Of a DNA stretch of 6,002 nt, positions 1 through 5,632 are shown piece after piece. A program made the position numbers and the translations under genes. Position 1 is the first letter of the stretch, and each line of letters opens with the position of its first letter. The notes beneath the pieces were generated by a model that was not told where the DNA came from, did no database searches, and worked only from the letters and a program-made list of their open reading frames with translations. Source of the DNA: Planctomycetota bacterium (GTDB lineage: Bacteria; Planctomycetota; Phycisphaerae; FEN-1346); contig JAPLML010000566.1 in NCBI GenBank assembly GCA_026387055.1, positions 1 through 6,002 on the forward strand, given 5' to 3'.

Positions 1-1063
1 GGCCCATCTCGCGCGTGCCGACGGCCGACGGATCGTCGCGGTCGGCCTTGAGGTCGTACGTCACGTCCTTGCCCTCGGCGATAACGGCGGCGACGGCCTG
101 TTCGAGGCGGCGCGCGGCATCCTTCTCATCAAGGTATTCGAGCATCAGCGCGCCCGAGAGGATGAGGGCCGTCGGGTTGACCTTGTTCATGCCTTTGTAC
201 TTCGGGGCCGAGCCGTGTGTCGCCTCGAAGACCGCGCCGTCGTCGCCGATGTTGGCCCCGGGGGCGACGCCCAGGCCGCCCACGAGGCCGGCGCAGAGGT
301 CGCTCAGGATGTCGCCGTAAAGGTTCGGCAGGACGAGGACGTCGTAGAGCTCCGGCTTCTGCACGAGCTGCATGCACATATTATCGACAATGCGATCTTC
401 AAAGGCGACGTCCGGGTAGGCCTTGGCGACCTCGCGGGCCGTCTCCAGCCACAGGCCGTCGGAGTGCTTCATGATGTTGGCCTTGTGCACGGTCGTGACC
501 TTCCGGCGGCCGTGCTCGCGGGCGTAGCGGAACGCGAAGTGGTGGATCCGCCGGGTGGCGTCGATGCTGATCGGCTTGATGCTGATGCCGGTGTTCTCGG
601 GCGGGGTGGCGATCTTCCTGGCGCTCAGCTCGTTGATGACGCCGTACAGGCGCCTGAGCGCGTCCGTGCCGCGCTGGAACTCGATGCCCGCGTACAGATC
701 CTCGGTGTTCTCGCGCACGAGAACCAGGTCGATGTTGTCATAGCGGCTGCGGACGCCACGGTATGTCTTGCACGGCCGCAGGCACGCGTACAGGTTGAAC
801 GCCTGCCGCAGGTGGACGTTGACGCTGCGGAATCCCGTGCCGACGGGCGTGGTGATGGGGGCCTTGAGGGCCACGCGGGTCCGCCGGATGCTCGCCATGA
901 GGGCGTCGGGCAGGGGGGTGCCGTACTTGGCAAGGCAGTCCACGCCGGCCTCCTGCACGTCCCAGCGGATGGGCACTCCGGTTGAGTCGATCACGTCGCG
1001 CGCCACGGCGGCGAGGTCCGGCCCCGTCCCGTCTCCCGTGATCAACGTTACGTCGTGAGCCAT
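1..1063 (-). CDS. icd: Isocitrate dehydrogenase, C-terminal end cut by the window edge
   Basis: Oxidative decarboxylation of isocitrate to 2-oxoglutarate in the TCA cycle, in the cytoplasm. The 354 codons seen start at ATG 1063, with AAGGAG 4 bases upstream. Family features in order: GDGTGPD near residue 11; substrate-binding FRSVNVHLRQ (S80, N82, R86), LYACLRP (R96) and RENTEDLYAG (R117, Y124); VHKANIMK (K194); metal-binding D228 and D251/D255 in YGDILSD; then APGANIG and HGSAPKYKG. The last residues, near AVGTREMG, suggest only about 5-20 are missing. Lys288-Tyr289 match the NADP-selecting Lys-Tyr pair of E. coli Icd, and Tyr336 matches its Tyr391, but the position of Arg395 appears to be Ala. 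NADP use is therefore more likely than NAD, but not settled. 3-isopropylmalate dehydrogenase is a relative; the FRSVNV and APKY motifs favour isocitrate dehydrogenase. It lies 147 bases downstream of the phosphoesterase gene and probably has its own promoter. Confidence 0.93.
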   Translation of the reverse strand, partial: MAHDVTLITGDGTGPDLAAVARDVIDSTGVPIRWDVQEAGVDCLAKYGTPLPDALMASIRRTRVALKAPITTPVGTGFRSVNVHLRQAFNLYACLRPCKTYRGVRSRYDNIDLVLVRENTEDLYAGIEFQRGTDALRRLYGVINELSARKIATPPENTGISIKPISIDATRRIHHFAFRYAREHGRRKVTTVHKANIMKHSDGLWLETAREVAKAYPDVAFEDRIVDNMCMQLVQKPELYDVLVLPNLYGDILSDLCAGLVGGLGVAPGANIGDDGAVFEATHGSAPKYKGMNKVNPTALILSGALMLEYLDEKDAARRLEQAVAAVIAEGKDVTYDLKADRDDPSAVGTREMG

Positions 1064-1087
1064 GATGCTCCTTCCCGTGTTGGATCG

Positions 1088-1119
1088 GACGGACAAGAGG
1101 CGGTGGCGAACTGTCCGTC
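1088..1119 (-). repeat. 8-bp perfect inverted repeat in the icd leader
   Basis: GACGGACA (1088-1095) and TGTCCGTC (1112-1119) are exact reverse complements separated by 16 bases. The repeat lies between the candidate icd promoter and its ribosome binding site, so it could be an operator or a leader hairpin. No T-run follows it, so it does not look like a terminator. The repeat is seen directly; any role is inferred. Confidence 0.5.
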
Positions 1120-1143
1120 TACGCAGGACTCAAGGGTGCGGCC

Positions 1144-1172
1144 ATGGTATGGCGGGAGGCGGGAAGTTTCAA
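1144..1172 (-). promoter_or_regulatory. Candidate sigma70-like promoter for icd
   Basis: On the minus strand, TTGAAA (1167-1172, 5 of 6 against TTGACA) is followed after 17 bases by TACCAT (1144-1149, 4 of 6 against TATAAT). It lies in the gap before icd and would give a leader of roughly 75 bases. This is found by eye against the E. coli consensus, which is only a rough guide in another phylum. Confidence 0.35.
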
Positions 1173-1210
1173 CAGTTTTCGCAGGATGGGCGATCGTGCC
1201 GCCCGGCGCC

Positions 1211-2194
1211 TCACGGCAATTCCCACGTCCGGGCGTCGCCCATGTAGGCCGGGTCGAGGCGGCCGTCGGTCTTGGTGATCGTCAGGTGATCGATCTCCTG
1301 GCCGCTCGGGTCGAGGACCTGGAGCGCGAGTTTCCCCCCCTCGACGGTGAAAACGCAGAAGTGGTGTTCGCTGACGGCAAAGGCGTGGCCCGCCATGTGG
1401 TAGACGGGGTACAGCCTCGCGCCGCCTCCGCCGGTGGTAATGAAGGTGACCGCATGGTCGCTGTTGGCCGAAATCCGAATGGGCTTGAATCGCTCGTACG
1501 AATGGTCGTGTCCCGCCACGACCACGTCGACGCGATGCTTCTCCAGGAGGGGCAGGAGCGTCTGGCGATCGAAGTCGCCGAGGTAGTAGGAATATGGAGT
1601 GACGGGCATATGGAACGCTACGAATTTCCAGGTCGCCTTCGTGGCCGCCAAGTCCGCCGCCAGCCACTCGGCCACGTCCTGCCCGTGCTCGTAGGAGTCC
1701 AGCACCACCACATGGACGGGTCCGCAGTCGAAGGAGTACCACGTCCGTCCGCCGGGAAAGTCGAACCATCGCCGCAGGTCCTCCGCCGTCCCGTCGTGAT
1801 TTCCAAGGGCGACGAAGACCGGCAGATGGTCGAGGACGCCGGCGAGCGGCTCAAAGAACTCCGGTTCCCAATCGGAATTGATGTAGCCGTAGTTGACGGC
1901 GTCGCCGGTGTGGAGGATGAAGGCCGGGTGAAAGCGGCCGAACTGCCGGGCCATCCGCCGGTGAGTCTCCACGCCGTTACGCGAGTCGCCGTACACAATG
2001 AAGGTCAGGCGATCGGCGGTCTCGGGCCACGTCTCGAACGCCGGCGCAGATTCGAGCACAAGCTTCTTCTCCGGGTTATTGATTGCCTCCTCGAGTTTGT
2101 CCATGACATCCAGGGGCGGACCTCCCCGCACAAGGCGCTTCTGGACAAGGGTGCCCCATGCCTTCAATTCGTTGGTGCTTATGTTGTCTTTCAC
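1211..2194 (-). CDS. Calcineurin-like metallophosphoesterase, catalytic part (gene frameshifted upstream)
   Basis: Predicted two-metal phosphoesterase of the calcineurin-like/purple-acid-phosphatase type; the substrate is not predictable. Counting from GTG 2194, metal-site motifs come in family order: VYGDSRNG (D70), HTGDAVNYG (D98, Y102), GNHDG (N132, H133), FHMP (H195) and GHDHSYER (H229, H231). A beta-rich tail of about 90 residues follows. All expected metal ligands are present. The stop is TGA at 1211-1213. GTG 2194 is the first start codon in this frame after a TAG at 2258-2260, but it has no Shine-Dalgarno sequence. The frame also codes sensibly upstream of it (IAQWVKDN). I therefore think the true start is ATG 2330 in another frame, listed separately, and that one base too many near 2207-2217 broke the gene. 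If the GTG start were real, the enzyme would be cytoplasmic and without a signal peptide. It is the last gene of the four-gene operon. Confidence 0.88.
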   Translation of the reverse strand: MKDNISTNELKAWGTLVQKRLVRGGPPLDVMDKLEEAINNPEKKLVLESAPAFETWPETADRLTFIVYGDSRNGVETHRRMARQFGRFHPAFILHTGDAVNYGYINSDWEPEFFEPLAGVLDHLPVFVALGNHDGTAEDLRRWFDFPGGRTWYSFDCGPVHVVVLDSYEHGQDVAEWLAADLAATKATWKFVAFHMPVTPYSYYLGDFDRQTLLPLLEKHRVDVVVAGHDHSYERFKPIRISANSDHAVTFITTGGGGARLYPVYHMAGHAFAVSEHHFCVFTVEGGKLALQVLDPSGQEIDHLTITKTDGRLDPAYMGDARTWELP

Positions 2195-2330
2195 CCACTG
2201 GGCGATGGGCCCAGGGGAAAAGCGCCTCCAGGGCGGACTCGGTGTGGACGGGCAGGGCTAGCCAGGCGGTCAGAGCCAGGACCGCCACCACGGCCGTGGC
2301 GATCCCCAGGTAGCGTACGCGTTTCACCAT
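2195..2330 (-). other. Out-of-frame N-terminus (signal peptide) of the metallophosphoesterase gene
   Basis: ATG 2330 shares its A with the TGA stop of the HAD gene (TGATG) and is preceded by GGGAGGGG at 2333-2340, a strong ribosome binding site 4 bases from the start. The peptide begins MVKRVRYLG and has a hydrophobic stretch at about residues 8-28, as in a signal peptide or membrane anchor. It then reads ...LEALFPW near 2214. Beyond this point the frame yields an unlikely Arg/His/Pro-rich peptide, while the frame shifted by one base carries the enzyme. Removing one base in 2207-2217 would join the two as FPWPIAQWVKDN. Overlap with the upstream gene, a ribosome binding site and a signal sequence together make this the real start. 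A separate small membrane protein is the less likely alternative. Confidence 0.72.
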
Positions 2331-3073
2331 CACCCCTCCCGTGGAGGAAGATAATCCAGGATCCCGAGCAGCGTGTCAATCCGAAGGTCGGGCGCCAGGC
2401 TTGGCGCCACGCGCTCGATCCCCGGGCGCGTGATGAGGACTGTGCGCATGCCGACGCCCTGAGCCCCGACGATGTCCGCCTCCGGATTATCGCCGATCAT
2501 GACGCTCCGCCCTGCCGCCACCCCCAGGCTGGCGAGCGCCGTGCGGAAGATACGCTCGTCCGGCTTCCGCACGCCGAAGACGGAACTGAAAAGGGCGACC
2601 TCGAAGAACTCCGCCAGGGCGAACCGCTCCAGTTGGCGCACCCACAGATACTGCGGCGTCCCCCACGGAGTGTTCGAGAGGAGGCCGAGCCGATAGCCCC
2701 GGTCCTTCAGCGCCCGCAACGTCGGGAGCGAATCCTCGAACAGGTGGCCCGGGGCCACCAGCGGCCGTGCGCACGCCTCGGCGATCCGCGGCAGCGTCCG
2801 TCCGCTCAGGCTCCGAACCACGCGCCTCAGGCCCATCATGATGCGATGGGCCAGGGCGCTGTCCGGCGGGGCCGGGCGACGCTGGGCGTTGGCCTCGGCC
2901 GGTCCGGGCACGGCAAACGCCGGCGGCGGACGCTCGCTCTCCGGCCGCACGAGGCAGCCATACACTCCCCGCAGGCACTGGGTGGCCATCGTGGGCCACC
3001 GGGGCACGGGGTAGTCCACCAGCGTGCCGCCGAGGTCAAACAGTACCGCTTCGATGGGGGGCAGGGAGGCCAT
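2330..3073 (-). CDS. HAD-superfamily hydrolase
   Basis: Haloacid-dehalogenase-fold hydrolase of 247 residues, probably a cytoplasmic small-molecule phosphatase of unknown substrate. Counting from ATG 3073: motif I FDLGGTLVD with nucleophile D13; motif II LLSNT (S133, N134); motif III Lys170 in GVRKPDERIF; motif IV GDNPEAD (D195, D200). The second Asp of the usual DxDGT is Gly here, a variant seen in many HAD proteins, so the usual acid/base residue is missing and phosphatase activity is not certain. Residues 20-110 form an unusual cap region, partly Pro/Arg-rich and without recognisable motifs. GTG 3079 directly after the upstream TAA is an alternative start; neither has a strong ribosome binding site, which suggests coupling to the DUF1571 gene 6 bases or less upstream. 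Its stop overlaps the phosphoesterase start (TGATG). Confidence 0.9.
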   Translation of the reverse strand: MASLPPIEAVLFDLGGTLVDYPVPRWPTMATQCLRGVYGCLVRPESERPPPAFAVPGPAEANAQRRPAPPDSALAHRIMMGLRRVVRSLSGRTLPRIAEACARPLVAPGHLFEDSLPTLRALKDRGYRLGLLSNTPWGTPQYLWVRQLERFALAEFFEVALFSSVFGVRKPDERIFRTALASLGVAAGRSVMIGDNPEADIVGAQGVGMRTVLITRPGIERVAPSLAPDLRIDTLLGILDYLPPREG

Positions 3074-3079
3074 GGTCAC

Positions 3080-4045
3080 TTAGAAGAAGCGGAAGGAGTA
3101 ATCCCGGTTGTCCGGATCGAAATCGTTATCGGTGAAGCCCGGGTTGACCGTCAGGTCGTTGTACGAGTAATGACTCTGGAATCCGCCGCCCCAGTCCCAG
3201 GCGTCCGTCCGCACGCAAAGGAGGTACTCACAATCAATGTAGATGATCAGGATCTCGCATGGATACGTCTTGTTGTTGGGCAGGACGCGCTTGAACACGT
3301 ACGCCGGCCTGCCGTTGTCCTGCCGGATGCCCTCAAACGTGAGCTTCAGATCGCCGTTCGCCTTGGCCGCCTCGCACTGGGGGATGACGAGCCGGAGCAT
3401 GTTCCCCATGCCCGCCACCGTCAGGGGCCGCCGGCTGTGCTTCAGGGCCGTCTTCGAAAGCGGATCGACGCTGACCTTCCGGAACAGGATTCCCAGCAGG
3501 CCCGACGGGTGGACGTACGCCTTGTCGTCGTTCACGCCGTCCACGTAGATGACTTCCTGGCCCTTGGTGACCTCCGCGGTCCACTTCAGGTACAGGCTGA
3601 ACGGCTTGGCGCGAAACTTCATCTGCATGGTCTCGGGTTTGCGGAGGATGCCCCCGATTCTCTCCATCTTGACGAACTGGCACGAGTAGTCGGTCACCCG
3701 GTCATCGTGCCATTGGAGGGCCTGGCGGAGGAACTCCAGGGGGTCCGACCTGGCCAGCGGCTCCATCGCCTGCGGGGTCTTCGGGTAGCGGACCTTCTTC
3801 GCCGCTTCAATCTGGGCGGAGGTCAGGACCTTGGCGGGCAGGGGAGGCGGCGGGGGAGGGATCTCCGAAGAAGTGGCCGCGGGCAGGGCCGGATCTTTCG
3901 CCGCCGCGGCGGCCGCGGGATCTGACTTCGCCGAAGGCGCCGCGGCCGAGAGCGCTGCCCCGAGAAGGACGGCGCAAGCCATTGCTCCCGCCAGGGGGCC
4001 GACTCGAACCACGGCCGCGGGCCTTCCGTTCCACTCTATTGGCAT
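3080..4045 (-). CDS. Secreted DUF1571-like protein
   Basis: Exported protein of 321 residues with unknown biochemical function. The N-terminus has Arg residues, then a hydrophobic core at about residues 15-35 ending in small residues (LSAAAPSA), as in a signal peptide. An Ala/Pro-rich linker follows, with six prolines at about 63-68. The domain from about residue 100 to the end starts DPLEFLRQALQWHDDRV, then DYSCQFVKMERIGG, KFRAKPFSLYLKW, YVDGVNDDKAYVHPSG and, near the end, YNDLTVNPGFTDNDF. I recognise this from memory as the DUF1571 pattern, typical of Planctomycetota. Its repeated beta-strand character recalls LolA-like lipid carriers, but this is inference. ATG 4045 is chosen because GAGGA lies about 4 bases before it; GTG 4060, touching the methyltransferase stop, is the alternative and would add 5 residues. 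It is the second gene of the operon. Confidence 0.88.
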   Translation of the reverse strand: MPIEWNGRPAAVVRVGPLAGAMACAVLLGAALSAAAPSAKSDPAAAAAAKDPALPAATSSEIPPPPPPLPAKVLTSAQIEAAKKVRYPKTPQAMEPLARSDPLEFLRQALQWHDDRVTDYSCQFVKMERIGGILRKPETMQMKFRAKPFSLYLKWTAEVTKGQEVIYVDGVNDDKAYVHPSGLLGILFRKVSVDPLSKTALKHSRRPLTVAGMGNMLRLVIPQCEAAKANGDLKLTFEGIRQDNGRPAYVFKRVLPNNKTYPCEILIIYIDCEYLLCVRTDAWDWGGGFQSHYSYNDLTVNPGFTDNDFDPDNRDYSFRFF

Positions 4046-4060
4046 GAAGTCCTCAAGCAC

Positions 4061-4708
4061 CTACGACGTCGTCGACACCGGCACGATGCCGCGCGTCAGC
4101 AGGATTGGGAAAAGGCTGTACGTCCGTTTCTGCGTCACGTGATGGAACCCGGCGCCATGAAACATCGCCCGCACGTGAGGCGACTCGCGATGCCACACCG
4201 CACCGCCTTCGACCCGCGTGATAACGTAGTCATAGACGATGCGGCCGATGAACTGGTCCGGCCACCCGTCCAGCAGGAGCAGGTGTCCGCCCGGCCGCAG
4301 CACCCGGAACATCTCTCGCACCACCGCCTCCTGGTGCGGGTAATGGTGGAACGAATTGGCGCACGTGACGGCGTCGAACGCGCCGGTGGCGAACGGCAGA
4401 TGCTCGCTGTCGCCGACCGTCAACCGCACCGACCCCGCCGACCCGTTCAACTTGAAGCTGGCCTGGTGCAGCATCCTCTCACACAAGTCCAGGCCGACGG
4501 CCTGCCAGCCTCTCTGGGCCAGGCGGGCCGCCAGTGCCCCCGTGCCGCACCCGATATCCAGCAGGCGCCCCGGCGGAAGGGCCCGGAGCTCCTTCAGCAT
4601 CAGGGCGTGCGACGGCTCGAAGAGAAAATGGTTGAGCCAGTGCGCGTCGTACGTCCGCGCCCAGACGCTGAACTCGGCGTGGGCTCTGCGCTTATGATCG
4701 TGCACCAA
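4061..4708 (-). CDS. Class I SAM-dependent methyltransferase
   Basis: Rossmann-fold methyltransferase of 215 residues, UbiE/Methyltransf_11 type; the acceptor is unknown. SAM-binding motif I is LLDIGCGTG (49-57). The acidic residue ending strand 2 is D74 in GLDLCERML. GDSEHLPF (99-106), FDAVTCANSFHHY (111-123) and RVLRPGG (135-141) follow. There is no signal peptide, so it is probably cytoplasmic. An in-frame TAG at 4715-4717 forces a non-ATG start. TTG 4708 is used, with AAGG about 9 bases upstream; GTG 4705 is equally possible. It is the first gene of the four-gene operon, about 70 bases after the predicted transcription start, and its stop touches GTG 4060 of the next gene. Nothing around it names the methylated molecule, so quinone or lipid biosynthesis should not be assumed. 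Confidence 0.9.
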   Translation of the reverse strand: MVHDHKRRAHAEFSVWARTYDAHWLNHFLFEPSHALMLKELRALPPGRLLDIGCGTGALAARLAQRGWQAVGLDLCERMLHQASFKLNGSAGSVRLTVGDSEHLPFATGAFDAVTCANSFHHYPHQEAVVREMFRVLRPGGHLLLLDGWPDQFIGRIVYDYVITRVEGGAVWHRESPHVRAMFHGAGFHHVTQKRTYSLFPILLTRGIVPVSTTS

Positions 4709-4755
4709 GGCGGTCTACCTTGACGGACTGTCGGCCCTGCGCTCTCCCCGCTTCA

Positions 4756-4838
4756 CGCAGGGAATATCGGCAAACACTATGGCCATTCTACATTGCCGTG
4801 AGCGAAATTCCAAGGGGTCGGCCGATATCCGCCCTGCG
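4756..4838. repeat. Imperfect inverted-repeat arms bracketing the operon promoter
   Basis: The left arm CGCAGGGAATATCGGC (4756-4771) and right arm GCCGATATCCGCCCTGCG (4821-4838) are reverse complements over 15 positions (CGCAGGG plus ATATCGGC). One base separates the two halves in the left arm and three in the right. The 49 bases between the arms contain the candidate promoter. Possible readings are paired operator sites or the ends of a tiny MITE-like insertion; no target duplication is evident. Confidence 0.55.
4785..4813 (-). promoter_or_regulatory. Candidate sigma70-like promoter of the methyltransferase operon
   Basis: On the minus strand, TTGGAA (4808-4813, 4 of 6) and TAGAAT (4785-4790, 5 of 6) are separated by the ideal 17 bases. 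Transcription would begin near 4778, giving a leader of about 70 bases before TTG 4708. It is the best promoter-like match in this gap and sits between the two inverted-repeat arms. Confidence 0.5.
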
Positions 4839-4864
4839 TAGGCCGGGGCTTCGCCTTGGCCTAC
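4838..4864. repeat. 27-base hairpin just downstream of the exporter gene
   Basis: GTAGGCC (4838-4844) and GGCCTAC (4858-4864) are perfect complements. Inside them are two G-T wobbles and a GGC/GCC stem around TTC, so plus-strand RNA would form a 12-pair hairpin. On the minus strand the wobbles become A-C mismatches. It begins 6 bases after the exporter stop but has no T-run, so it may be a REP-like palindrome or a transcript-end stabiliser rather than a classical terminator. It shares one base with the promoter-flanking repeat. Confidence 0.55.
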
Positions 4865-4870
4865 AGTCGC

Positions 4871-5533
4871 TCACGCCCAAGGAAGCGGGATCTCGAAGCC
4901 CGTCGTCTTGGCCACTGCCAGCAGCAGAAACCGCATTGCCATGACGAGCAGGATGCCCGCGCATGCGACCAGAAGGCCCTTGTAGACGCGCCCTTCCAGG
5001 TAACGGCGACCCTTGGTCACCCCGGCGGATACCGCGGTGCAGCAGACAAAGTCGGCGCTCACGTGGCCGATGAAGAAGACGGCGATGCCGAGCCATCCGG
5101 CCGCCGCCGCCCCGGCGGTAAGCACAGCTCCCACCGAGACCCACCAGAGGTACCAGTAGGGATTCGCCACGGTCGCGAGGACTCCCGAGCCGGTAGCCCC
5201 GAGCCTCACGCGGTCCCCTTCGGGCGATTCGCCCTCCGCGCGGCGGGTCTGGAGGAACATGCCGATGGCCATCCACACCATGGCCGCGGAGCCGAGGTAC
5301 CCGATTGTCCCGATGACCCAGACGTTATCGAGCACCGTCAGAAGGCCCACGGCCAGCAGCACCACGACCGGCAGTTCCACGATCCCGTGGCCCAGGGCGA
5401 CCAGCGGCCCGAACCAGAAACCGTGTCGGCGGGTGCCGGCCAGCGTCACCGCCAGCACCGGCCCTGGCATCAGGGCGCCGGAAAACGCCACAACGAAGCT
5501 TGCTCCCGCAATTGCGGCCAACTCCACGACCAT
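4871..5533 (-). CDS. LysE/RhtB-family amino-acid exporter
   Basis: Inner-membrane exporter of 220 residues, close to the usual LysE/RhtB length, probably moving an amino acid or similar small solute out of the cell. Hydrophobic segments lie at about residues 4-31, 38-66, 70-94, 115-140, 145-172 and 184-207, matching the six-segment family pattern. The hallmark MPGPVLAVTL is at 22-31 in the first segment. GHGIVELP is at 48-55 and NPYWYLWW at 124-131. The hydrophilic loop at about 96-113 is charged and contains EGESPEGDR. ATG 5533 is preceded by GGAG with about 6 bases spacing. No LysR-type regulator is adjacent, and the amino acid exported cannot be told. The insertion sequence ends about 100 bases upstream, so its original upstream neighbour or control region may have been displaced. 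Confidence 0.9.
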   Translation of the reverse strand: MVVELAAIAGASFVVAFSGALMPGPVLAVTLAGTRRHGFWFGPLVALGHGIVELPVVVLLAVGLLTVLDNVWVIGTIGYLGSAAMVWMAIGMFLQTRRAEGESPEGDRVRLGATGSGVLATVANPYWYLWWVSVGAVLTAGAAAAGWLGIAVFFIGHVSADFVCCTAVSAGVTKGRRYLEGRVYKGLLVACAGILLVMAMRFLLLAVAKTTGFEIPLPWA

Positions 5534-5557
5534 CGTGCGCTCCAGGAGGCCAGGAGA

Positions 5558-5587
5558 ATCTTAGCGTCGGTGGGGGAGCTCTGGCAA
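5558..5587 (-). promoter_or_regulatory. Candidate promoter of the exporter gene
   Basis: On the minus strand, TTGCCA (5582-5587, 5 of 6) and TAAGAT (5558-5563, 4 of 6) are 18 bases apart, about 25 bases before the ATG at 5533. The leader would be short but includes the GGAG ribosome binding site. It lies outside the insertion sequence. This is a weak consensus match by eye. Confidence 0.35.
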
Positions 5588-5632
5588 GCCGGGAGCGAGT
5601 TGAACCAGTCAACCGGTTTGGCCAAGCGCCTG

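Noticed and set aside
215..985. A 256-residue plus-strand frame opposite icd
   Set aside because: It is antisense to the isocitrate dehydrogenase gene, whose motifs are continuous across the region; the plus-strand product is Ala/Val/Asp/Gly-rich without motifs.
1188..1204. A possible terminator after the phosphoesterase gene (GGGCG/CGCCC with a 7-base loop)
   Set aside because: The stem is only 5 pairs and no T-run follows on the minus strand, so chance is enough to explain it at this G+C content.
1055..3925. A 956-residue open frame on the plus strand spanning three minus-strand genes
   Set aside because: It lies codon-for-codon opposite the phosphoesterase, HAD and DUF1571 frames, which share the same register. 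It stays open because TTA, CTA and TCA codons are rare in such G+C-rich genes. The translation has no recognisable motif, while the minus-strand proteins show clear ones.
4139..4723. A 194-residue plus-strand frame opposite the methyltransferase
   Set aside because: The minus strand carries a full set of SAM-methyltransferase motifs; the plus-strand product shows none.
5599..5613. A small inverted repeat GTTGA/TCAAC upstream of the exporter promoter
   Set aside because: Five-base arms with a 5-base gap are expected by chance; there is no neighbouring regulator gene to suggest an operator.
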